Below, one piece after another: positions 34,627 through 44,384 of a DNA stretch of 64,000 bases. Made by a program: the position numbers and the translations under genes. The stretch lies in contig NC_059568.1 of the NCBI RefSeq assembly GCF_905220415.1, positions 9,176,001 to 9,240,000 on the forward strand, in the 5' to 3' direction. Every line of letters starts with the position of its first letter. The stretch's first letter is position 1. The notes beneath the pieces are model-generated. The model was not told where the DNA came from. It did not search any database and worked only from the letters and a program-made list of their open reading frames with translations. This DNA is from Colias croceus. Taxonomy: Eukaryota > Arthropoda > Insecta > Lepidoptera > Pieridae.

Positions 34627-35180
34627 AAGGCATTCGCGTCGCCGGAAAAGTATGGCATGACACTACCGCCTACATATTTTTTATGGGCTATCGGTAAATT
34701 CTAAAATTTTTGTGTTATAAATCGTTTGACTTTCGCTATTTATCCGACGAGTTCGACTAACGCACCACGCGACTAGTTCTACCATCACTTTTATTTTTGT
34801 CATTGCATACTAGTTAACCCCTGTAATTTGTGTCAGTATCTCCCGGCCTAAAATAAACAGACATGAAAGCAATAATATTATGTATAATGGAACTTTCATT
34901 CTTAATGTTGTTAGGTAGGTACTGATAGTATATTTTTAAAAGCTCCCAAATATGTATATTTCTTTTATCTAGTTTCTATGGTATTTTAAGGGTTTGCTAA
35001 ACTTACAACAATTCATCTATAAATCAGATTATTCCTACTAAAATGTATTGTTATCACTTATCTATCTACCAGTCATTAATCTCATTTAAATAAAACATAA
35101 GATAAGATTCGATCAACAAATTTATTACATCTTTCCATGCTTGTGCCACGTTCAATTTGATTTCCATATATATAGGTAAT
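34627..35180. other. Intergenic stretch between the two paralogues
   Basis: AT-rich; no exon or repeat recognised. It includes the 3' flank of the gene ending at 35181. Confidence 0.35.
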
Positions 35181-35316
35181 TTACCACTGAGATAAAAGAT
35201 CGAAGTCAGTGTGTCTACTGAGAAGCCACGGCTTTGGTTTGTTGAGTGGTCCACCTCCCCGTTTCAGTTCTGCTGATTTACCCTTTGGTGTCTTCTTACA
35301 TGAATGCCAAATAAAC
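35181..35316 (-). CDS. Last exon of the second TDFDLLSQW gene
   Basis: Reads FIWHSCKKTPKGKSAELKR, GGGPLNKPKPWLLSRH and TDFDLLSQW then TAA. Acceptor gtattcag; the first base completes an Arg codon. Confidence 0.78.
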
Positions 35317-38300
35317 CTGAATACAAAACAATAATTATTTATTATATTACTAGTTTATAATATTTCTTTTTGCGGTGAGCATGCAGCGTCGTTTTTTTTT
35401 AATTTAATACAGTGCCATCTATCGCTTAGTGTTGAAACTATGAACAGATTACAATTACTACAGTATTATAAAAATGATTTATTACAGCGCTACCTAGCGT
35501 ATTCATAATGTAACATTACTATTCGGTATTTAAACGATATTTCTGTTAATAGATGGCGCCACTCGTCTGTCGTAGGATTGATCAATATATTTTGGACGTT
35601 TTATTTTGTACAGCCAAAGATAGGGAGATCGAAAAGTTGATTGCTACATGAAATGCTAAAAGCACTAACCAATAATTATGATAATTAATTAACAATAATT
35701 GATTATTAATATGTAACCTATTATATTTGTAATCAAAGTCTTAATTTTTATTTCACGTGTACCTATTTAAGATTTGATTGTTTTTCATAAAATACTATGT
35801 ATTATAATTTATAATAGAGATTGTATTATAGGAACCACTTTTGACAGGATAGGTACATATTAACCCCTTATTGCATGAATTATTAAGGAGATGAAATAAA
35901 AATTATTTTTTTGCAAAAAAGCGTATATTAGACCTTACATTATGAGATCAAATTGAGAAAAAAAAATATTTACTTATATAATAGAAAATATATAACGGCG
36001 CCATATATGGACTCGTATGCAGTGTTTGTTGTATTTTTTCTGTCATATATGGCTTCGTATGCAATTAGAAAAAAGTAACTAATTAATAAAATAAAAACAT
36101 ATTCCGGACTAATTTCACACACACGGTTGCTAAGCCCCAAACTAAACTTAGTCTTGTATCCTGAATGCTAAGTCAACTGATATGCTACATATACTTTACA
36201 TAAATCCTATCCTACTAATATTATAAATGCGAAAGTTTGTGAGGGTGGATGTATGTGTATGTGTTTGTTTGTTACTTTTTCACGCAAATACTACTGAACC
36301 GACTTCTATGAAATTTAGCACACATAATATAGAGGGTAACTTGAACTAACACATAGGATAGGTTTTATCCCGAAAATCCCACGGGAACGGGAACTATGCG
36401 GGGTTTTCTTTGAAAACGCGGGCGAGGCCGCGGGCGAAATGTTAGCACTTTATGTGGATACCTAAATAACACCCGGGATCACAGCCAACTTAGGTATACT
36501 TCGTGAAGTTGCTTAAAACAATTACGTTTGTCATTATAACATAAATACACGTTATATTTTTCACATAACGTGAAGGAACGAAATTGGAACAATATAGGCA
36601 TAGCTGACGGGCGTTCTTCTTCCAAATTCGGTAATGACTAATCCCATCAGATCGTACAGAATCAAAGTGAAAATCTAGATGTCCTGCAGGAGTTTTTCGT
36701 AGCTTTTTTGCGGCAATTGGCGAGTCAGAAATACTGAGGAGACTCCAGAGATGCCGATGTTTCTAAGTTTTTGAGAGACGACCACGACTTTTGGTAATAA
36801 AAGCTTTCCCTGACTTTCGCATTTGCTCTGAAACGGCTAATTAAAAATCATACAGTGGCATATAGCATGAGTCTGTATTTATTGATGATGATATGATATT
36901 TACATGCTTAGCAGTGAGATAAAAGTGTCCAGGATCGAAACTGGAACAATCAGTGGAAGTATCATTGAATGCATACCAAGCCACATATGACATAATATAT
37001 TTTGGACGGAATGCATACGAAGCCAAATATGACAGATTTGGAAAAGTACAAAAAAACATGATTAAAGCAAAAAAAACAACCTAACCAAATGTTTTACCTT
37101 ATTTTAGAAAGACTAAAGAATGAAGTAATATTTTTTTTCATGGCTTTACTCACCTTTTTGATATTGAAATCTTAATTTGAAAATCACGGTTTTTTCCGAC
37201 CACCCAAACCGTCGCACGCGCTAGACTAAATCTATAATATATCTGATGGATAATATTTACACTGTATAAATTAATTACACTCCAATTCTCGATGAAATGC
37301 TGTTTAAGATGTAAGGTAGTTTTTTTAGATATTGTTTATAGTTAGCCTTTAAAAAATTCATAAACTTCGTCGTCCATATATGGCTTTGTATGCGGTAAGG
37401 GGTTAAAAAATAATTTTACCTAGGCGTCTTTATGGTCTGATTATGGACTGGACATTTGAACTCCCAATCTGGTAGTTGCAGAATGTAGATGATTTCCTCC
37501 TCCTCTTCAGAATCTTTCTTCTTATCTGATTCCGTTTTCGCATATGGCTAAAACACATAATCCATTAATATTTATAACCAATCATTAAAATAAAAAAGTA
37601 ACTACTTATATATCAACATTTTTATCAGTGCTTATGTCTTCCAATAAACCCTTCAAGTTAGAACCCTAAAAGATTTAAAAATATTAAATAATTATTAATC
37701 GAACTATTAAAACAACGACAAAATATGAGGATATATCACAGAGCAGTAAGAACATATTATATCGTTGGTATACATACAACAGTGTAAGTCACTGAAACGT
37801 GAAACTGGGCGCATAAAAGCTATAACTAAGTATAGGTATATAAATAAAGAAAAGCATATAGTAAAGTCCTCCAAATTAGTAGATCGCTACATGTCGGATT
37901 GTTGCCTATATGAAAAATATCATATTATGGACTAGTCCATCGACCTTTATCTATCCACTGCAAGATGGACTATGGACACTGGATATGTGGGGTTAAATTC
38001 AATTTCACATTAAAAAAATACCACCCCATAATGAAACGAAAAGCGTCGTGTTTGTTAAACCACTTATAACTCAATAATGGCTGAATGATTTTTGATGACT
38101 TTCGTTTGTTCGCTTAGTATAATACAATAATACGTAATTATTAGAAAATTAGATTTCCGCCCGCGGCTTTGTCCGCCAAATCCCGATAGTTCCCATTCCT
38201 GACTCCTGAGGGTTTTATGAAAACCAAATTTCAATGTAATCGGCTCAGTAGTTTTTACGTCAAAGAATAACAAACATCAATCTATCGACACAAACTTTCG

Positions 38301-39691
38301 CGTTTATAATATTACTAGCGGTCCGCCCCGGCTTCGCCCGTGGTACATATTCACGTTTTCATTACATAAGAACCATCCTCGTACTTCAAGAAATGTAATA
38401 AAAAAAGAATTAACGAAATCGGTTCAGTTGTTCTCGAGTTATGCGCTTACCAACACATTTTGCGATTCATTTTTATATGAAAGAGAGAAGAGATAGGTAG
38501 ATAAATATATTATAATAGATTTCATGCTGACAAAAAGTAATTCATTATAGGCGGATCGGTGGCGTGCAACTAGCTGATAATTTAATAAACTTACAAAGAC
38601 ACTAGGCGCAGAAATAGCCTCGCCGGGATCCAGAAATCCGTCAAGTATCTGCTGGTTGATTTTGTACTTCCTCGCCAAGTTGAAGTGTTTCACATCTTCT
38701 TGAGTCATAGGAAAGGTGATCAGAGGTCGTCTGCGAAGCAACAATGAAATTTTTTCCAAATAATTTCGACCAAAAGGAGGTAGGTACTTAGTGAAATAAT
38801 TCGGAAGAAAATAATTCAAAATAATTGTCACAACTCATGAAACTGCATGTTTGACTTTCTTGCTCTATCAAAATTTGAGTAGGTATATCAGCAGCATATT
38901 GTATTTAACTTTTGCAGCGAAAATAAAAGGGGAACAGAAAGGTCCATTATCATATTAATTATTATTGTGATTCATCATTTTGTTTTGTCATACGTTTATT
39001 ACGAGAGCTAGCCGCGGGCAAATAATATATGTAAGCTATGAGCATAATTTATTAGCATAATACTCGATATATCGAAGAAATATTATTTATAACCAAAGCG
39101 CAATTGAATTGAATTAAATGCACTCAAAGCATCCTTCATATCCCAATATCTACGCAATAAACCATTGTTTATTTATTCTGCAAAACCCTTTGTTTGAAGA
39201 AAATTTGCAAAATAACGTTGCTTATTATGATTAAGAATTATTAATATTAATAATGGCGTGGTTCTTATGTTTTTCTATGAAACAATTAGCTTTCGGCCTG
39301 CAGCTTCCTTTGCGTAGGTTTAAGTTCGTGAATTTTCGTAAATATGATACGAACTCTGCGACATTTTTTACTATTTTATGTGCGTTTATCCCAAGTGTAT
39401 CCCATCAAGTATTTATTTCTGGAAAACCCTTTATGTAGGTAGAAACCTTTATTTAATTTTTAAAGACCTATAGAGTGACTTTGTCGTTTAATTACATATT
39501 CGTGATTTTTACCCTGTTTAGGTCAATTTGATTAAATTCTGTTCCATTTTGATGACTTATCTATACATATAATAAATCTGTAGAAGGGTCAATTCTGTAC
39601 ATTGAAAATATTGAAAAAATAAATAGCAGGGGGTGTTACTGGATCGATACCAAACCCAAATATGTGATTAAAAAAATTTTTGTCTGTCAGC

Positions 39692-39730
<39 letters not shown>

Positions 39731-40502
39731 ATGTGAAGGCATCACGTGAAAACTAGCGGTTCGATTTCGATGAAACTTGGTATAATTATACCTTATTATC
39801 CTGGGCGTAAAATAGGATACTTTTATCCTGGAAAAATACGTAGAAAAAAATTAATCTTAATTTTTCAGTTTTATCCATAGACGTTGTTCCGTAGAACCGC
39901 GAACACACGTTGCGTATTATTATAGGCCTAGCCGTATTTGGGAATTGGGTCCAATAGATATTTATAAGATGTTATTGACAGAGGTACTCAAAATGGAGAA
40001 ATAACCATCCACGCGAAGACCGACATCCGCGCGGACGGAGTCGCGGGCGGAAGCTAGTGGTAAATATATTTCGTTTTGCATCAATAGATCGACTTAGTAA
40101 TGGGCGATAATATCTCTGGGAACTTTAAATAAATGTTGTTATCGGTTATCATCTACTTTTCTGCATGCCTTTATCAACTCTGCAACATGCAGTGTTTGTT
40201 GCTAGAATTTAGAAAACCTTGATAAGTTTGCTGTTTGAAAAATTTATAGATGCCATGAATGTCTCGTCATTATTTACTATGATATGTACCTGAATGGATC
40301 TAGATACAGTGCCCGTTGTGGCAGCTTGAAATGTTTCTTGATATAGTCTTCATCTAGAAGCTGGAAGCCCGAGTCGGGCGCGGTGGCTGGGCGGGGTCTC
40401 GTCGAGCTCTCGGGGCGCGAGTCGTCGCGTGGCACCAAGCAGATCAGAGGCAGGCCGGACTTGGCCGCGCTGCTCCCGGCAGCGCCAGTGCACGCGCAAC
40501 AA
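35181..40502 (-). CDS. Uncharacterised gene ending TDFDLLSQW, last four exons (5' end not found)
   Basis: Minus-strand exons 40502-40290, 38730-38595, 37547-37420 and 35316-35181 join in frame through their splice phases (2, 0, 2) and end in TAA. The visible part is about 203 residues. It has a Cys/Ala/Ser start (CCACTGAAGSS), LPLICLVPRDD, then DEDYIKKHFKLPQRALYLDP, PLITFPMTQEDVKHFNLARK, GFLDPGEAISAPSVF, an acidic run (KKKDSEEEEE), LQLPDWEFKCPVHNQTIKTP, a basic stretch and WLLSRHTDFDLLSQW. The ending and the CC...KSG...P segment match the neighbour at 32953-33628, so the two are probably tandem duplicates. The first visible exon starts with one base of a split codon, so at least one upstream exon is missing. 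No function recognised. Confidence 0.75.
35400..35590. repeat. Dispersed cagtgccatctat / atagatggcgcc repeat
   Basis: acagtgccatctatcgc (about 35410) and aatagatggcgccactcg (about 35550) form an imperfect inverted pair. The same words occur near 5805, 6845 and 15364. It is intronic in the second TDFDLLSQW gene. Confidence 0.4.
35864..37402. mobile_element. piggyBac-like non-autonomous element flanked by TTAA
   Basis: Left end CCCCTTATTGCAT (35864-35876) and the inverse of the right end, CCCCTTACCGCAT (37390-37402), match at 11 of 13 positions. TTAA flanks both sides (35860-35863 and 37403-37406), the target duplication of piggyBac. Five copies of CATATATGGCTTCGTATGC or close variants lie inside at 36002, 36044, 36971 (inverse), 37013 (inverse) and 37374. 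No transposase frame is seen. A Helitron is nested at 36205-36440. The whole lies in an intron. Confidence 0.7.
36205..36440 (+). mobile_element. Helitron-like repeat, family 1, nested
   Basis: Head TCCTATCCTACTAATATTAT then atgcgaaagtttgtgagg, core cacgcaaatactactgaacc and cacgggaacgggaactatgc, tail gcgggcgaggccgcgggcg. The CTAG end is mutated. It sits inside the piggyBac-like element, so it is the younger insertion. Confidence 0.65.
37420..37547 (-). CDS. Third visible exon of the second TDFDLLSQW gene
   Basis: Reads PYAKTESDKKKDSEEEEEII, then YILQLPDWEFKCPVHNQTIK and TP, ending AG|gtaaaa (phase 2). Acceptor gtgttttag. Confidence 0.78.
38145..38314 (-). mobile_element. Helitron-like repeat, family 1, minus orientation
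   Basis: On the minus strand it runs from aatattataaacgcgaaagt to ccgcgggcggaaatctaat. It abuts the next Helitron at 38315 with no gap. Confidence 0.6.
38315..38519 (-). mobile_element. Complete small Helitron, family 5
   Basis: Minus strand: TCTATTATAATATATTTATC after A, then ctcgagaacaactgaaccga and gaagccggggcggaccgCTAG before T. It has a same-family copy at 40531-40709. The open frame that reads into it from 38595 is intronic. Confidence 0.72.
38595..38730 (-). CDS. Second visible exon of the second TDFDLLSQW gene
   Basis: Reads PLITFPMTQEDVKHFNLARK, YKINQQILDGFLDPGEAIS and APSVF, donor TTT|gtaagt (phase 0), acceptor gcttcgcag. Confidence 0.78.
38731..39559 (-). other. Intron of the second TDFDLLSQW gene, AT-rich
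   Basis: No exon or named repeat is recognised. A plus-strand frame at 39253-39438 has no motif. Confidence 0.35.
39560..40057 (+). mobile_element. Complete small Helitron, family 4 (~498 bp)
   Basis: Starts TCTATACATATAATAAATCT after A and ends cgcggacggagtcgcgggcg then gaagCTAG before T. It contains a (TCTG)n tract at about 39680-39730 and a block gtgaaaactagcggttcgat. No coding capacity. Confidence 0.78.
40290..40502 (-). CDS. First visible exon of the second TDFDLLSQW gene
   Basis: Acceptor cattgcccag is followed by one base of a split codon and 70 codons (CCACTGAAGSSAAKSGLPLI through KLPQRALYLDPF), donor AG|gtacat. It is GC-rich relative to its flanks. A Helitron ends 28 bases before the exon. 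Confidence 0.7.
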
Positions 40503-40530
40503 CTGGGCAATGCAGACCTTTATTATAACA

Positions 40531-40709
40531 CTAGCGGTCCGCTACGGCTTCGCCTGAGGTACACATTTACGTTTTCTCTCCATAAGAACCATCCTCGTAC
40601 CTACTTCAAGGAATATTTAAAAAAAATAATTATCTAAATCGGTCCAGCTGTTCACGCTGAATTTCGTGACCAAGGGAGACAGGAATTCGTACATACGTAT
40701 ATATACAGA
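40531..40709 (-). mobile_element. Complete small Helitron, family 5, next to an exon
   Basis: Minus strand: TCTGTATATATACGTATGTA after A, then a body matching 38315-38519 (gaaccatcctcgtac in plus sense), ending gccgtagcggaccgCTAG before T. Its end lies 28 bases from the splice acceptor at 40503. Confidence 0.72.
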
Positions 40710-41585
40710 TTTCAGGAAAAAACTAGTAGTACGTAAACGTTTACGCAGCACATGCAACGGAAGCTTTAAGAAGGATTTTTTTCCGCTTTCACAACGTTTT
40801 TTATTAACGCTCCTAGTGATCGTAGCGTGATATTTATACGAGTACATTGCCTATAACCTTCCACAATAAATGTTTTTTCCACGAAAAATTCGAACCAGTA
40901 GCTCCTGAGATGAACGTTTTTAACCAAATAAACGAACACAATAAATTGAAAAATTTAACTAAGTATATATTATTATAACTACTATAGATTTATTATTATT
41001 AGGAGGTATTTTAATTTTAATACGTAGGTACTCTGCGCTGTTGGGTAGAGATATATTAAATATTAATAAATATCAATAAATTGGTTTATTTAGTAAGATG
41101 GATTTGATATATCATAGATATTTAATACAAGTTAGGTATAAAGCTAACAGACTTAAAACTAACTCTATATCCGCCCTATGTAGCTAACTGCTACGTCATT
41201 GTGATACATTTTTGACTACCTAACTACTTTAATCTTCACGATTTCTTCGATGCTTTTTTTTCTTTAACATAAGGATGGACTGCTTCTTAACCTAAGGTAA
41301 ACTTAAATATAATGTATGGTTTCTTACCTGGCCATTTTTGCAGTGTCTTTTTTTTCTATGAAAAAAATTTAAACACTCTAAAGTAATATCATTTTTTAAT
41401 GTATTTTTAAAAATATTTTGGTCATATTTACATTTTTAATTTTTAACTGACGGACCGATAAAATTCTGGTAATGACACCATGATTAGTTTTTTATGTCAT
41501 ATTTTTTAAATTTAGGTAAACATAAAAAAGGTTCCACATGATTGAAAGAAATTTAGAAAAGGTGATTTTCTGTAATTATTAGTAT
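40710..41585. other. AT-rich stretch without gene
   Basis: Upstream exons of the second TDFDLLSQW gene should lie here or further right, but I could not identify any. Confidence 0.35.
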
Positions 41586-42104
41586 AGGTAAACCAGAATC
41601 TGATGGCAATTGGGGAAATCAAAATTTTGAGTGTGCAACCCTAGGGAAAATGGACTGACCGATCTTGATACTGCTTATTTTTTATTTTGTCCTCAACATC
41701 ATTAGTCACATTACATAAGTGAACAATACTGTACCAAATAATGAGATATCCACTTAATATTTTGTAGGTACTACTTACTTGTTTAATATACATATTACTT
41801 TTATCTATGTAATACATATTTATATATACACATACCTATATTTGTATATTCATTATAATTAAGCCATGTAAAAATATGGATGTAATGATAATGCAGATCA
41901 AAACTAGATAATGCTAATATTTTTTTTATAAAATAAAATCAAAATAAAATAAAATAAAACTATGTTTATTTTCGTAAGTATTAACAGATACACAAATAAT
42001 TATAAAATTGACTTGGACAGCTTGGACTTGACGCATAGCCGTATTGGAAACTCCTGTAATAAGTTTTCATAAAATTATATTGTAATCAAAAAACAATATT
42101 ATTT

Positions 42105-42385
42105 ATTTATTTATTTTATTTATATTTATATACTCTTTATTGCACACACAAAGTTTGACAAAATCAGGATATTATACTAAGCAATTGGCGGCTTTATTGC
42201 TTAACAGCAATTTCTTCCAAGCAACCAAAAAATAAAAGCAGAAAGTTAATACAATTACAAAATTGGGAAGATAGTGTACACAGAAACAAAAAAAAGAAGA
42301 TCAGCGTAATAGGTTAAAAGGAAAAAAGATAACAATAATTACAAAAAAAAAAACACACATAAATTGAGGCAAAGATAATAAAAAC

Positions 42386-42421
<36 letters not shown>

Positions 42422-42815
42422 TATAAAGGTGAGTGCATTTAAAAGAAAAATAAAAGCAGATAAAAACAAAAACAAAACAAAGAAAAAAAAAAATAATAAT
42501 AACAGTGAAGATTAGCAGCTTTGCAAATAATGATCCTTTACCAATTTTTTAAAAGACTCCAGCGTTTGTGCTTTCCGAATACTAGTGGGTAAAGCATTCC
42601 AAAGTTGCACAGCTTTTACACTGAAAGAGGCGTTGTAAAATTTGGAAGAGTGAATTGGAATAGTTAGCATTAGGTTCTCATTAGATCGCAGGTTCAAACT
42701 CCTAGCAGATAAAAATTCAAAGTTATTTTTTAAGTAGCAAGGGATACGGGGATCAAATAGTATCGAGTACAGGAGCGAAAGGACATGGGCATTACGGCGG
42801 TGGCGGATGGGTAAC
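42105..42815 (-). pseudogene. 5'-truncated LINE, ORF2 C-terminus and 3' tail
   Basis: The minus strand reads RRNAHVLSLLYSILFDPRIP, then LSARSLNLRSNENLMLTIPI and SVKAVQLWNALPTSIRKAQT, ending VKDHYLQSC and a stop at 42512. This is the end of a jockey/CR1-type reverse transcriptase ORF. The 3' part has an A-rich region with a (CA)n tract (about 42388-42419) and ends in an (AAAT)n-like tail near 42105. The reverse transcriptase core is absent. Confidence 0.75.
42388..42419. repeat. (CA)n microsatellite
   Basis: About 16 CA units in the LINE 3' region. Confidence 0.9.
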
Positions 42816-43158
42816 CATATTATAGTTAGTTACCTACTTATAATATTTTTAATTTTAAGTATCAAAACGGGTAAGTCCAATTTACCAATAAAATATTCAA
42901 AATTGAAAATTGTGATGTGTTTGACCCTTCTTCATCGAATGTTTTTCTATACACATTATAAACAACACCTCTTGCTTGTGATCGCAGCGGCTTTTTCGAC
43001 ATCTTCGAAGATTTTTTAGACAAAATCCTAAAAATTATTCAAGAATTGCAAAGAAGACAAATAATTTGACAACCATTTTGATAGTTGTCAAATAACATTG
43101 CCATATGAAAATCTTTTATTTCTTAAATATAAATATGCCATCAGATTCTGGTAGACCT

Positions 43159-44050
43159 TTATGTACCTGTGGTATACAGTACGTATTTAATATTTATTCG
43201 TTTATCCATCGCATATATAACTATGTTTAATATCAACTCATTATTAGGTATTTTCGAATACTATATTAGAAATCAACAGTCATATCCCTCTACATAATGT
43301 TGTGCTACGCTCGTAGTACCTACGTAGGCGTAAATAATGTGCACATAAACCTCGTTAGGCATTTAAACATATTTTAAGTTTAGTATACAAAATTTAAGAA
43401 ATCTCATGTATCTTTATAAAACATAATGTCTGCATGTGGAGACAATCCACAAATTTAATCAACATTAAAGTTGTAACCTATCCGATTCCTATTTAAACAA
43501 GTATTAAGCAATTGAGCTCAGTGTTGCGTATTGTTTGATAACTTTCAGTTGACTTAAACGGAGGGAACAAACGTGCAATACTACGTAGTACGTACAATAT
43601 TACTTTCATCCTACGGACTACGGAGTACAGACGATGAATTTTATCCGCCGCATGAACGCCGCGAGCTGCGAACAAACATCGGAAAGTTTCGCGCGCACGC
43701 CGATATTAATACAAGCTAATCTGAAGCCTGATGAAACGTGATTGGGCACCAAATAGCGTACAGAAATAAAGAGAGGTGGCGCGGTACAGGCGGGCGTGCG
43801 CTCTGCAAACGATACACTATTTATCGCTCCCGGCTACGACTTTATTGCTGTGTGAGGTTTCCTCTTTCTTACTATTTATTACCGATCTTTTCTGTTTACT
43901 GAACGACATTTTATTAACGTTTATTGATATAGATTTTATTGAAACTCGTTTATTAATTCATACAGTGTAGGTCGATTAGAAATGGCCACATAAATGGTTA
44001 GAACAATAAAAATAATATAGGTAATTGAACATCGTAGTAAAGTATGAGTT
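43159..44050. other. Intergenic stretch with a GC-richer island
   Basis: 43550-43840 is GC-richer than its surroundings (gccgcatgaacgccgcgagc, gtggcgcggtacaggcggg). It has no long frame. It may be a regulatory element or untranslated exon. Confidence 0.25.
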
Positions 44051-44165
44051 TTCATTTACATACGAAAGTTTTGTAGATTATAATATTAAGTAATATATTT
44101 TCATAATTTAATTTTAGATATATATTGAGAAAATAACTTGAGAATAGGTACTTATAGTATAAAGT

Positions 44166-44384
44166 AACCAGCTTAATGTCTAGATAAGCTAAATTGTCAG
44201 CATTTATAAAGCTCTCTAAAACTTGTCGAGCATTTCCCCAAAAAGCGCTCAAAAGCTCGTCACAAACATTACCTATATTTCTCTTGGTGTTTTTCTTCAC
44301 ACCCCTTTTTGTTTGAGTGCCTTTGTCTATTGAAATTCGTTTAATGTTATTTTGAAGAATACTTTGTATCGATTGCTTTACCAT
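44166..44384 (-). CDS. Possible coding exon of unknown gene
   Basis: An ATG-led minus-strand frame begins MVKQSIQSILQNNIKRISID and continues GTQTKRGVKKNTKRNIGNVC and DELLSAFWGNARQVLESF to about LAYLDIKL. After that the composition turns to Tyr/Leu/Ile-rich, like AT-rich noise, up to the stop at 44052. Donor-like sites occur at AATATAG|gtaatg and AAGCTG|gttact. It is placed upstream of the second TDFDLLSQW gene, so it could be its missing first exon, but the phase (2) does not clearly fit. Chance is quite possible. Confidence 0.2.

Larger units (their letters stand above)
41586..43158. mobile_element. Candidate TIR element containing a LINE
   Basis: aggtaaaccagaatctgatg gca at 41586-41608 and its inverse at 43136-43158 (tgccatcagattctggtaga cct) match at about 20 of 23 positions, 1.57 kb apart. 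The LINE fragment at 42105-42815 lies between them and would be a later insertion. No target duplication or transposase is seen, so the family is unknown. Confidence 0.45.

Noticed and set aside
32953..40502. All exons from 40502 to 32953 as one gene
   Set aside because: There is a clear stop after TDFDLLSQW at 35181 and a new ATG at 33628 followed by a second complete set ending in the same residues; two tandem genes fit better.
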